DNA of 64,000 nucleotides from Larix kaempferi (lineage: Eukaryota > Streptophyta > Pinopsida > Pinales > Pinaceae): NCBI GenBank assembly GCA_027924585.1, contig BSBM01001387.1:1674001-1738000 (forward strand), written 5' to 3'. A program made the translations under genes and the position numbers. Position 1 is the stretch's first letter, and each line of letters starts with the position of its first letter. Below the pieces are notes generated by a model. The model saw only the letters and a list, made by a program, of their open reading frames with translations. It ran no database searches and was not told the DNA's origin. Below are positions 1 to 10,789 of the stretch, piece after piece.

Positions 1-154
1 GAGACCTATGAAGGCACCGTGAAGTTATTTGTATTGAGCTTGCTCATAGGAGCTTGCCCCCTCGAAGTGGCCTGTGATCAATATAAAAGTGATTCTAAGT
101 TCTGTCATTTCTACTATTTTGCATATTCTTATTAATTAATTGTTGCAGGTGCAT
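1..154 (+). repeat. LTR 3' end (U5) fragment, G2-related family
   Basis: This stretch closely matches the tail of the G2 5' LTR at about 50455-50605. Shared features are the GAAGTGGCCTGTGATCAATA-like segment and the ATTAATTAATTGTTGCAGGT end. It is cut by the window start. No primer site follows; the next bases read directly into a gag zinc knuckle. It is therefore probably the right end of an LTR or element inserted into the Tat-like relic, with the rest left of the window. The exact LTR end (around 149-154) is uncertain. Confidence 0.7.
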
Positions 155-890
155 CACAGACGACCATTCCACTGATAAATGTCCCCTATTACCCTCATGT
201 AAGGTGGCTATTCAAGACCCAGCATCTAAAGTGGCAATAGAAGAACTCTGTTTTATAAATCAAAGGAGGAATAATTTTGTTAGACCATATCAACAGAGCA
301 ATCAAGCCTACTATAATCAAGGACAACCAAATTGGAACCTTGCACCAACTCCATGTCAAGCATAGCCAAATCCAAACCAATGGAAACAGAATCAACAAAC
401 ATATCAACCATCCTATTAATAATCGTATTACCCACCATCTTACCCTTAATACCCCCCACCTTTTCCTCCATCCACAACAAATTATGCAAATCAATACCCC
501 CATCCATCAAATTGGAGGGCCCCGTTACAACGACCATTGATTATTCCACCCCCACAGCATCAGCCACCTCCTAGACCTCCACCCATTCCATCCCAACCAA
601 TCCCAAATCCTAATAACAATAGACCTCCACAACAGCAATAGGCTTATAACACTGATATCACACAATTCCCTACCTATGTCGTAGACACCATAGAAATAAA
701 CGTAATAAACCTACGATCTGGAAAAACATTGCAGAATACACCCCCACACAATGTCCAACAACCTGAATCTCAAGAACAAACATCAGAACCCTATGTTCAG
801 CATCCAAATGAACCAGACCCTCCTAAGGATGAAACCCAACCACTCCCACGCAACTGAAACCCTTCATTTCAAGAAAAAATAGTCCGAAGT

Positions 891-1355
891 ATGAAAGAAG
901 AGGAAGAAAATACAATTTTAAACAAATTCAAGCACTTAAACATCCAAATCCCGATTCTACAAGCCATAAGGGATGTGCCCATCTGCAACAAATTTATTAG
1001 AGAGAATTGCCTAAAGAAACCAGGAAGGAGGAAACGTGACCCACCAACCATAAATGTAGTCGGAGAATTGGTTGATTTAATGCTGGGTGTCATAATAAAC
1101 CCTAAATATCTTGATCCAGGTAGTCCTGTAGTAAACATCACCATCAATAACAAGCAAATAAATAAAAGCTTAATAGATTTGGGAGATACGATCAATGTCA
1201 TGATTAAGGAAACCATGCTATACCTGGGACTCCAATCAATGGTCAGACCAACAACAGTACTCCAACTAGCAGACACATCCACTGTGAAACCCGAAGGAAT
1301 GCTAGAAGACATTATGATCAATATTGAATCTTGGGAATACCTAGTTGATTTATAA
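891..1355 (+). pseudogene. Gag end and retropepsin of the Tat/Athila-like relic
   Basis: An open stretch of 154 codons. The N-terminal part resembles the Tat/Athila gag-protease boundary (a helical segment with FKHLNIQIPILQAI, then a basic KKPGRRKR patch). The C-terminal part holds the aspartic protease active site as LIDLGDTINVM, where the lineage usually has D-L-G-A-S; Asp, Leu and Gly are kept and the Ala-Ser pair has become Asp-Thr. Retropepsin cleaves the Gag-Pol polyprotein in the virus-like particle. The frame stops at 1355, before the usual PR end, and the following flap and ILG-type region is found only in shifted frames around 1370-1440. Confidence 0.7.
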
Positions 1356-1453
1356 TAATTGAAATCAGAAGCAAACTTAGTGGCTATCCAATCATACTAG
1401 GTAGACCTTGGTTAGCAACTGCGAATGCTTACATAGGTTGCCGATCAGGAAAT

Positions 1454-2130
1454 ATGACAATCACCAGTGGACATGCCAGGAAGAAAATCACAATCTACCC
1501 ACCAACAATGAAATCTTCAGAGTTAGAATATCAAAATTGGACTGATGATTACCAGAACACACCAAATCACAACCTCCGACCTATCCTAACAATTGATGCT
1601 GCAATATCACTAAAAGCAATAGACGAACATGGCCATATAGACAGATTTATACAAAATGTATCTTCTAACAATCATGTTATTCAAGAATTTTTTCCACAGA
1701 AACAGGTGAAAGTTCAAAACAGAACATGGATGAATTATGGATAGAAGTACTCGAAGAACAAATTGAAAAAGTAAAAATCGTGGAAATTCTGCCTAGCAAA
1801 ACAGTCAACATAAATTCCAATTTGAAACTAGAGCAAGAAAAGAAATTGATGAAGATACTAGAAGAACAAAGTAAAGCATTTGCATGGACTTATGCAAACA
1901 TGAAAGGCATACATCCTGATATCTGCAAACACTACATTTACATCAAAGAAGGTTCTACTCCTATCAGGCAACCACAAAGAGGGATAAACCTTGCATTGAA
2001 AGACATAGTCAAAGTGGAACTACAAAAGTTATTAGATGCAGGGTTCATCTATCCAATATCTGACAGTGAGCGGGTCTCACCACTTGTTATAGTACCTAAA
2101 AAAGGAGGCAAATGGATAATTTGTGTGGAA
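1454..2130 (+). pseudogene. PR-RT linker and N-terminal reverse transcriptase of the Tat/Athila-like relic
   Basis: Two overlapping open stretches (1454-1744 and 1726-2136) cover the linker and the RT fingers. The second contains FAWTYANMKGIHPDI, matching the FAW-x-DMPGI motif just before RT in Tat/Athila and other gypsy elements. A KxELxKLLDAGFIYPI segment and VPKKGGKWIICVE follow, which correspond to the first RT blocks. The YxDD catalytic block is absent because homology ends at about 2130, where a different element starts. No function is expected. Confidence 0.75.
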
Positions 2131-2642
2131 AAGTAAGGAATTCCAAGAACTGAAATTGGGACAAATGACTATGGAGGAATATTCAAATAAATTCTTGGAG
2201 CTAGTAAGATATTTCAAGTATCCCAGGGATGATAAAGTGAAAATTCAGTGTTTTCTAAGTGGGTTGTCTCAATCCTACAAAGACATCATTAAGTTTGATG
2301 AACCTCAAACTTTAGATGGGACCATAAGGAAGGCCAAGTATTGTTATGATAAAAAAAAATAAAGCCGTATTTACATAAGGCATGGAAGGAAAATAAAAAT
2401 ACGAAGTTTGACCAAATAATGAAGGGGTTCAAGCCTCCTCATTTGAGGAATCAACAAAGGAAACCACCACAAGGTGTGAAAAATCCAACTAGGATGATAG
2501 GATACAAGACAAGAGGGATAGAGAGGCACTTCAATGTTGGGGATGTGGAGAGGACCCTTTTCTTAGAAATTGTCCACATCAGAATGGGTGTGCCAAGCAA
2601 TAATTGTGCCCCTCTCAATTGTTCACAACATTCAAGTAGTTG
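2131..2642 (+). pseudogene. G1 gag remnant with zinc knuckle
   Basis: Starts at the residue matching about position 265 of the G3 protein. The first open stretch (to 2362) ends in an A-rich frameshift at about 2350. The second carries the basic GFKPPxxRNQQ region. The zinc knuckle, CWGCGEDPFLRNC, lies in a third frame (about 2540-2580); its His is replaced by Pro. Gag packages RNA into particles, and this copy cannot do so. Confidence 0.8.
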
Positions 2643-2739
2643 AAACTATGGGTCAAGTGGCATGGATTATCCCTAGAATTTATACTGCACTAGAGAACAG
2701 CCAAACAAACCATCAATCAATTGTGGTTTAGTTTGAAGG

Positions 2740-3120
2740 TAAGATTGCTAAGTTATCTATTTCTATTTTGATTGACCCTAGATCTACTCATATTTATATC
2801 ACTGCTAAAATTGTTGAGATTTGTGATTTTAAGAAAATCAAGCATAGTAAATCATGGTTTGTCCAACTAGACACAATAACCAAGAGGAAAGTTAGTGAAA
2901 TGGTCGAGAAAATTCCATTAGAAATGGATTTTTTATTCACTTGTGAAAATATAAATATTTTTCCACTTGGTTTCTATGATATTCTCATTGGAATGGACTA
3001 GTTGGAAGCACACATAGTTAAACTTGACTGCTACAACAAGGCTTTTGAATGCATTGATGAGGAAGTAAATACAAAGGTTGTAAAAGGAATTCCAAAAGTG
3101 GTTGCTGTTAGATAGATATC
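2740..3120 (+). pseudogene. G1 retropepsin remnant
   Basis: Open from 2768 to 3001. The active site reads LIDPRSTHIYI, against [11 protein letters not shown] in G3, so the catalytic Asp is kept but the invariant Gly is now Arg. The DILIGMD block of the C-terminal half is present, then an amber stop replaces the Trp of the GMDWL motif at about 3000. The linker to RT continues to about 3120 with a further stop. Confidence 0.8.
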
Positions 3121-3124
3121 AGCC

Positions 3125-4149
3125 ATGCAGATGAAGAAGTTATGTGGGAAAGGTTGTCAATTGTATGCAGCCCATGTTTTAAATAAAACAAAAAATTTAA
3201 TTACCAAATTGGAGGATTATCATGTGCTACAAGAACTCAACAATGTGTTTCTTGATGAAGTGTCAGTACTTCCTCCAAATATGGACATTGATTTCACAAT
3301 TGATCTTGTGCCAGGAGTTGCACCAATGTCTAAGACACCGTACAGAATGAGTACACCAAAATTATTAGATCTGAAATTGCAATTGCAAGAATTGTTGGAA
3401 AAAAAGTACATTCAATTAAGTGTGTCTCCGTGGGGAGCACCCATACTATTTGTGAGAAAGAAATATGGGACACTCAGGTTATGTATTGATTACAAGTAGT
3501 TATACAAAGTTACAATGAAGAACAAGCACCCATTGTCTCTAATTGATGATCTTTTGATCAATTGAGAGGGGAAAAGATATTTTCGAATATTGACTTGAGT
3601 TGTGGTTACCATCAGATAAGAATCAAGGAAGAATATATTCGCAAGACAACCTTTAGAATAAGGTATGGACACTATGAATTTGTAGTGGTGCCATTTGGTC
3701 TCACTAATGCTTCTGCTACCTTCATGTGTCTCATGAATAGCGTTTTCAATAGGTATTTTCACAAGTTTATGCTTGTTTTTCTTAATGACATTCTTATATA
3801 CTCTCATAATGAAGAGGAGCATGAAGAACATTTGAGAATGATTTTGCAATTGTGAAGGGAGAATAAGTTGTATGCAAAGCTAAGCAAATGCAATTTCTAT
3901 AAAAATAAAATCCATTATTTGGGTCACATTATTTCATAGGAAGGGATATTAGTGGATCCAAAAAAGATTGAGGCCATTATAAATGGGCCAACTACAAATA
4001 ATGTAACATATGAGAAATATTTTATGGGTCGTGTTGGTTATTACAAAAGTTTCGTTAAAGGATTCTCCAAGGTTGCACACGAAATCACTTATTTGCAAAA
4101 TAAGGGAATAACATGTGAATGGACACATAAATGTGAAGAAAGATTCCAA
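3125..4149 (+). pseudogene. G1 reverse transcriptase remnant
   Basis: Three open pieces (3125-3499, 3562-3855, 3952-4149) cover RT collinearly with G3 residues of about 595-935. Recognisable blocks are [16 protein letters not shown], a degraded [10 protein letters not shown] block, [12 protein letters not shown] and the catalytic block. That block reads FLND instead of FLDD, so the first Asp of the pair is lost; this alone would abolish polymerase activity. Stops at about 3500, 3855 and 3939 and a frameshift at about 3550 separate the pieces. Confidence 0.85.
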
Positions 4150-4560
4150 TAGTTGAAGAAGATTCTTATAAGTGCTCCAATTCTGAAAATACAGACCCAG
4201 GAAAATACTTTATGGTGTATACCAATGCATGTAAATAAGGACTTGGAGGAATTCTTATGCAAGATAGTCACGTGGTGTGTTATGAGTCTAGAAAATTGAA
4301 AGAGCATGAAAAGAATTATGCTACCCATGACTTGGAACTTGCATCCATAGTGCACGCTTTAAATATGTGGAGGAACTATTTAATGGGAAGAAAATTTGAG
4401 CTAAAGACATACCACTATGGTATGAAATATTTGTTTGAGAAGGCAACATTAAATTCCAAGTAAGCTAGAAGGCTAGAAGTTTTATGTGAATTTGATTTTG
4501 AGATCAAACACATAAAGGGGAAGGACAATAAAGTGGTTTATGCACTCAATAGAAAGATGC
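4150..4560 (+). pseudogene. G1 RNase H remnant
   Basis: Matches G3 residues of about 940-1070. The longest open piece (4257-4463) has the [21 protein letters not shown] segment split by no stop, followed by a mutated tether-side block in which the usual TDH reads TYH. The first catalytic Asp region (about 4195-4235) lies in a disturbed frame. A stop at about 4461 and loss of the DALSRK ending (YALNRK here) confirm decay. Confidence 0.8.
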
Positions 4561-5600
4561 AAGAAATGCATGTGCAAACCATCAGAACTTGCCAATCATA
4601 TTTAAGGAAGCGGATTCTTAATTCTCTTGTTAAAGATGAATTGTATGTGAAAATAAGAGATAAGTTACAACACTATATTTTGGAAAAGAGGTATCAAGAT
4701 TATCATGTGGAAGATGATGGACTTGTTATTTATAAAAACATAATTTATATTCCAAATGTGGCAGATTTGAGGAGAGTTGTTATGGATACAATCCATAAAA
4801 TGCTATATTATGGCCATCCAAGATACCAAAAAACAATTGGTATAGCTAGGAAATAATATTTTTGGTCAGGGATGAAGAAATATATTGTTGAGTACATTTC
4901 AAGATGTATGAAATTCCAGAAAGTGAAGGTTGAGCATCAACAACTAACATGTTTATTGCATCCTTTTCCAATTCCATAATGGAAATGAGAAGTAATTTCC
5001 ATGGATTTTATTACAAGGTTTCCAATGACTATGAGATAGCATCATTCTATCATGGTCGTGGTAGATAAATTTTCTAAGGAAGCACATTTTATGTTGGTTA
5101 AATCCACATATAAAATAGATGCCATTGCAAATATTTTCATGGAGAAAATTTTCAAATTGCATCGATTGCTTAAGGAAATAATTTTAGACAGGGATACCAA
5201 ATTTACTTCAAATTTATGGAAAATTATTTTTGCATATTTGGGTACACAACTGAACTTTAGTACGACCTACCATCCACAAACATATCGGAAAATAGAAAGA
5301 GTAAATCAAGTTCTTGAAGACATGATTCACATGTATGTGATGGAAAAACCATTCAAGTGGAAATATTATCTAGACTTGGTAGAGTTTACATATAACAATG
5401 GGTAGCAGGCTTCCTTGGGCATGAGTCCATTTGAAGTTTTGTATGGTAGAAAGTGTAGGACACTAGTAACTTGGGATAATCCAATGAACATAAATGTACT
5501 TGGGCTAGAACTGCTTAACGAAATGGAATAGGAGGTTGCAAAAATCAAGAATAATTTAAAGGAATGCCAAGATAGATAGAAAATCTATGTAGAGAAGAAT
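4533..5600 (+). pseudogene. G1 integrase N-terminal and core remnant
   Basis: The zinc-binding segment keeps the HxxxxxxGH pair (about 4793-4820) but the second Cys of the CxxC pair is Phe (CMKF). The core, open mainly at 5052-5405, retains the second Asp (LDRDTKF) and the Glu (IERVNQ), and the first Asp occurs in SMDFIT at about 5000. Stops at about 4855, 4977, 5036 and 5402 break it. Integrase would insert cDNA into the host genome; this copy is dead. Confidence 0.8.
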
Positions 5601-5603
5601 GGA

Positions 5604-6034
5604 GTGCATAGGGAGTTCCATGTTGGGGATCATGTTTACCTTAGAGTGAGGTCAAGGAAGAGCTCCTTGAAGCTTGGAGGTTGTGCCAATATGTCCCGAA
5701 GATATTGTGGTCCATTCGAAGTGCTTGAAAGGATAGGTCCAATTGCATATAGAATTTCATTTCCTGCTAACACTAGAGCTCATAATGTTTTTCATGTTTC
5801 TTTGCTTAAGAAATATGTACATGATCCTAACCATGTAATTGATTGGGATGTGATCCAGGTGGAATGTGAGGGAGAGTTCCAAATTGAGCCACTATGCATC
5901 CTAGATAAGAACATAACAACTTTCCAAAACCAAGCCATCAAACATGTAAAGATGTAGTGGAAGCACTTTGGTCCCAATGAGGCTACATCGGAGCTGGAGG
6001 ATGCCATGAGAATGGCATATCCATATTTGTTCTA
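5604..6034 (+). pseudogene. G1 integrase C-terminal domain and chromodomain remnant
   Basis: Open from 5604 to 5957. It carries the GPF/Y-type module ([16 protein letters not shown], then [17 protein letters not shown]), the [16 protein letters not shown] segment, and the start of the chromodomain (PLCILDKNITTFQNQAI). A stop at about 5956 precedes the last chromodomain strand and helix (KHFGPNEATSELEDAM), where the conserved ATWE is ATSE. In chromoviruses this domain steers integration to chromatin. Confidence 0.85.
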
Positions 6035-6067
6035 ATTTTGAGCAAACACCAAGTACAATGTTATTCC

Positions 6068-6080
6068 AAGGGAGAGGGGA
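6068..6080 (+). promoter_or_regulatory. G1 polypurine tract
   Basis: AAGGGAGAGGGGA directly before the LTR, in the same position as the AAGGGGAGGGGAA tract of G3. It would prime plus-strand DNA synthesis. Confidence 0.75.
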
Positions 6081-7485
6081 TTTTAATACCCCCATTTCTT
6101 AGTTGGAATGTATTAATCAAAATTATGTATATGATGTGAATAAGATACTATGGATTCCTAGTGCAAAGCTCAAGGCCAAGGCCCGACTAGTGAATGGCTA
6201 GGCATGTATGATGTTTATATTTTTATTTGGACCATATGGTTGGATTATCATGACAATTTGAAATATATGTGAATATTAAGTTGGAAAATAATAAAATGGC
6301 CCAAGGTTGTTGTGTAAAGAGCGAGGGGATATGATTCCACCAAAGGGAAAGAGGAAAGGGGGCCTATGGGAAACTAAGACCTTTGCCTCCAAGTATCAAC
6401 CTTAGAACTCATCCAAATTATTTCATGTGATTTAAATAAGCCAATTAATTCCTTTTGACTATTAAATCCAATCATTGAATGCTTGTGTGATGTTGGTGGG
6501 AAAAGTCACCTCATGCAGTTATTGAGGCATGCGGGTTGTGACAATTATGTCAATTTTCAAAAGTCTTTTTCTTCTATAGTAAAAACTATGTTAGCTGTAT
6601 TTTCACCATTATCTCATATCCCTCGGATTCAACAATCCTTCTATCCTTTTCTACTGCAGATTTCTACACTAAATAGAGATTCATATTATTGTTCATGACC
6701 ATTACTAGACTATTTTTTTACCCAAAAAATCGAATTTAGAGATAGGCCTGTAGATTTGAAGGAGAAATAAATGGATGAAAATGAACATAGAGGTTGGGAA
6801 TGCTAGAAACCCTTAACCATTGAGTTTTTCTACTCACATATACTTGATAAGCCATAATTTATGCTACATGAGGTTCTCCAACAACATACATCATATTGGA
6901 ATCTTATTGCACACACTGGTAAGCACTATAAGGGTTGAATTTCCCGATGGAATTGTGGATTAGTGAACGAGAATTTCTTCATTGTATTGTGTGGAACTGT
7001 TGGAAGGAGTGTCTTGGCTGTGATGGATTAGTGAGATCTCGATAGAGCTATGTATGATATTTTGGCTATGCATAGAGAGAAGAACAGGTTGTGGGATGAG
7101 TGAGAGAAGCATGTAGGTGTTTGCTTCTCACTAGTGACCTCATAGCTCAACTTGGGGGTGGCCTCTCAACATAAATAATATATTTTGGAAAAATTGCCTA
7201 TGGTTGGGTGGAAAATCCCTTTTACAAAGCTAGTTTCTTGGATATTCTTTGTTTAAAGATGAGTATTCTCTTTGTATTCAATCTGAAATGTTTCTAATTG
7301 ATTCCAATAATGATTATGCTAGTATGTGCATGCTATATGTGTGTGGATAGATTTATTTCCTCCGTGCATTTTTACTAAGCATATACACACATATTTTAAT
7401 TGTTATGACCATGGAGCGAAATTTAGAAGCTCATAATCAGTTAATGTCCCCTCGGTTGGTTGGATTTAGTGAAGGGGATGTTATA
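6081..7485 (+). repeat. G1 LTR-A
   Basis: About 1.4 kb following the polypurine tract. It is homologous along its length to LTR-B (from 7948): shared blocks include GATTCCTAGTGCA near 6150 and 8020, TCAAGGCCAAGGCC, AAAGGGGGCCTATGGGA and CTCATGCAGTTATTGA-like sequence. The CTCAAGGCCAAGGCC block also occurs in the G3 LTR, tying the families together. The 3' end is placed at GGGGATGTTATA because the next bases match the integrase C-terminus. The terminal TG is mutated (TT). Confidence 0.75.
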
Positions 7486-7947
7486 GTTGGGGATCATGTT
7501 TAACTTGGAGTGAGGCCAAGGAAAAGTTTCTTGAAGCTTGTAAGTTGTGCCAAGATATTACCAAGACGTTGTGGGTAATTTGAAGTGATTGAGAGGATAG
7601 TTCTAGTTGCATATGGAGTTGCATTTATTGCTAACACTATAGCTCATAATTTTTTTCATGTTTCTTTGCTAAAGAAATATGTACATGATCCTGATCATGT
7701 GATTGATTGGTATGTGATCTAGGTCGAACTCGAGGGAGAGTTACAAACCAATCCGCTATGCATCCTATAAAAGAATGGGAAATTTCTTTGGAACTAAGCC
7801 ATCAGATAGGTAAAGGTGCACTGGAGGCACTTTGGTTCTGATGAGGATATGTGGGAGTTGGAGGATGCCATGAGAGGGGCATATCCATTTTTTTATTATT
7901 TTGAGAAAACACCAAAGATGGTGTTATTCAGAGGGGAAGGGGGGTAT
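7486..7947 (+). pseudogene. Second copy of G1-type integrase C-terminus and chromodomain
   Basis: Starts abruptly at the GTTGGGGATCATGTTT segment equivalent to about 5620 and runs collinearly with 5620-6080 to another polypurine tract (about 7930-7944). The translated order is the GDH module, [27 protein letters not shown], then a chromodomain end with [14 protein letters not shown]. Frameshifts and stops make it non-coding. It has no gag, PR, RT or integrase core of its own. Confidence 0.8.
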
Positions 7948-9345
7948 TGTAATATACCCAATTTTGATATGTAATGTATTTAATCAAAACTATGTAAATG
8001 ATGTAAATACGCTAGTATGGATTCCTAGTGCAGATCTCAAGGCCAAGGCCTGACTAGTGAATTGCTAAGCATGTACAACGTAAATATTGTTAATTGGATT
8101 GTATGGTTGGTTTATCATGCTAACTAAAAATCTTTGTAAATATTATGTTTCATAAATAATAAAATGGTCCAAGATGGTTTTGTAAAGAGAACTAGAGGGG
8201 GTATGATTCCACCAGGCGAGAAAAGGAAAGGGGGCCTATGGGAGACTAAATCCTTTTATTCCAAGTGTCAACCTTAGAACTCATACAAATTATACCATGT
8301 TATTTAAATTATCCAATTAAATTCTTTTGACTATTTCCAACCATTGAATGCATGTGTGAGGTTGGTGGGAAAATTCACCTCATGTAGTTATTGAAGCATG
8401 GGGTTGAATGCATTTTTGTGACAGTTTTGTTAGTTGTTAGAAGTCATTTATTCTATGATCAGAAGTTATGTCAATTGTATTTTCATCATCATCTCATATC
8501 ATATGGATTCAACACTCATTTTATCATTATGTCATGCATATCTACACTGCATAGAGCTCCCTATTGATGTTCATGACCATTACCACACTATGTTTAAATC
8601 TAAAATTCGATTTTAGAGGCAGGACTAAAAATTTGAAGGAAAAATAAATGGTTTTAGGTGAGAACAGAGGTTGGGAAATCTAGGGATTATTACCCATTGA
8701 TTTTTGTTACTTTTGCATGCTTGAGAAGCCACAAATTGAGGCTACGGGTGGTTCTCAAACAATACATATCATATTGGACTCCTTCTATGCACACACTGTA
8801 AGCACCTAGCAAGATGGATCACCCAAGAGTATTGTGGATCAATGAAGGGGATGTCTTTGACCAGAAGGGTGTTGTGTGGGACAGGTATGGTTGGATCCAA
8901 GGGTGTGATGGTTGCATGAGATACCTATAGACATATGTATGTGCATTTGGCTAAGCATAGAGAGCATAATGATTTGTGGTTTGAGAGATAGAATACTGTA
9001 GGAGTTTCCTCTGCCCTAGTGGTATCATATCTCAGCTTGGGGGTGACCTCTCAGTAGAAAGATTATATGCTAAATAGAGTGCCTACGGTTGGGTGGAAAA
9101 TCCCTCTTACATAACCAATTGCTTGGATCTTCTTTGTTTAAAGATAAGTATTCTCTTGTATTTGTATATGGAATGTTTTTATTCGATGCATGTGATGATT
9201 ACACTTGTATATGAATGCTATGTATGTGTGGATATAGTTTATTTCTATTGTATTTTTACTATGCATCCGTACATGCATTTTAAATTTTATGAATTCATAA
9301 AATGGATATCGGGACATGACATATTTACTCGCAACCATTGAGAAA
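7948..9345 (+). repeat. G1-type LTR-B
   Basis: Begins TGTAATATACCCAATTTTG after a purine tract, keeping the canonical TG start that LTR-A has lost, and aligns with LTR-A for about 1.4 kb. Homology fades after the segment near 9280, so the right boundary is approximate. No primer site follows. Confidence 0.7.
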
Positions 9346-10789
9346 TCCAATAAACCATAGTTAGACCTTAATTCAATTAATGTAACTAAACAACTTTATT
9401 CCTCTTTATTGAGGCCACAAAAAAATTTATAGTATAAGTTAAGATTGTTGGGTTAGGTATCCAATTAATACCCCTAAATTAGTTCTCATTCAAAACATAG
9501 TTCTTTTTCTAGGGAGATTAAAATCCTTCTAGATACCAAGTGTGGAAAATCCAAGATAAGAAAAACATGGTACCATGGGATGCTAAAGTCAAGGTTTGAT
9601 GTATCTGTAAGGTTTCTTGAGCCACCCATTTCTTATTTACCTATGATCGATGAACATTTGAATATGAATCTCTTTTCCACACTTGAGGAAGGTATAATAG
9701 TGGCCAAAACCTAGTATTATAACCAAGGTAACTTTCGTGGGTTGTAATTGTACCTAAGGTGGATAGTTGTTGGTTACTTGGATATTCCCTTAGTTCCCTT
9801 CATTATAGTTGAATCTATATTACCTTCACTAGTCAGCTTCAGGGGACTTCATTCCCTAATGTTGGGAATTTTTGAATGCTCAATTACATTTTTATATGAA
9901 TATTTCTAAGATTCATAGGAAGATAAATCAACTTACACACTATGAGAGATATCCAACCATGAACTCGGACATTGGATTTTCTAACCTTGACACCAATCAA
10001 CCAACCAAATTTTAAATCGATAAAAGTCCTAATATCTACAAAGATTCCTCATCGCTAGGGGAATTTCTTGGTGAACCACCCTGACCACCACCCACAATTT
10101 CCCTATTGGTATACACCATATTATTAGTATATGAAGCACCTTTGACCGCGTTTCCTATGTCAATTATGCCACCATCATCTACCCCTTCATGTCACCCATT
10201 AGGCATGGCCTTGTACCTCTCCCCATGGAAGGGATCCCATTTTTATTTCCCACACACAGTGTAACTAACATTCCATTCATCACTAAACTAAATATTTTAG
10301 TGCTCACCTTATGGATACCGAGGTATGGTACCTCAAAACTACCAATCCTAATTTCTCCCTAGATTGCACTAAAGACTTAAGATTGTTGTTATTGAGGGCA
10401 TGTTGTTATAAGTACTTTCAAGGTTATGATCATGATCAAAATACAATGTGGACCAATTCTAACTAACTAAATCAACTTCTGACCTTTGACACGATCAACA
10501 TAACCATTTTCCTCATTTCCTGGCCACTTTGTCAGAGTTAACCCTTGCGTCGAACTGCTTCCACATTTTCTTCATCCACACAACTCGTTTATTAAAAAAT
10601 GATACTTCCAAAATACTGGCCCAACACCTAGGAAGAGAACATACTTGTATTTTTGAAAAAATCATTCATTAAAGTTGTAATATCAACTTTTAGAGACAAA
10701 AATAAACATGTGATTTACTTGGATCATTCTATAGGGTTGCATCTTTATTTGTGAGAGAAAGAAAATGGAAACAATTTCAAGGTCACAAT
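9346..10789 (+). other. AT-rich DNA with no recognisable gene
   Basis: Both strands were examined. Only short interrupted frames are present and no retroelement motif, tRNA or other RNA could be recognised. It is probably old, decayed intergenic or repeat DNA between the G1 LTR-B and the 681-bp tandem duplication. Confidence 0.5.

Larger units (their letters stand above)
155..2130 (+). mobile_element. Decayed Tat/Athila-type Ty3/gypsy relic (gag end, PR, RT start)
   Basis: Reading across frames and stops gives, in order: a degraded gag zinc knuckle (about 152-190, CITDDHSTDKCP), a Gln/Asn/Pro-rich linker (about 260-700), the NLRSGKTL-type motif typical of Tat/Athila gag-pol (about 705-735), retropepsin (about 891-1355), a linker, and the first part of reverse transcriptase (about 1726-2130). 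Several frameshifts and stops make it non-functional. The 5' part is replaced by an LTR fragment. The 3' part stops abruptly inside RT, where chromovirus gag begins. Family assignment rests on motif resemblance and is fairly firm at lineage level. Confidence 0.75.
2131..6080 (+). mobile_element. G1: decayed Tekay/Del-type chromovirus internal region, 5'-truncated
   Basis: Collinear with the intact minus-strand element G3 (56070-60773), from mid-gag (the KEFxELxLGQxTMEEY segment) through zinc knuckle, PR, RT, RNase H, integrase and C-terminal chromodomain, but in the opposite orientation. It is broken by many stops and frameshifts. The LTR, leader and first ~260 codons of gag are missing on the left, replaced by the Tat-like RT fragment. 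A purine tract and an LTR follow on the right. Confidence 0.9.

Noticed and set aside
195-574. Overlapping short frames on both strands near the left edge
   Set aside because: They are shadows of the low-complexity Gln/Asn/Pro-rich gag linker of the Tat-like relic.
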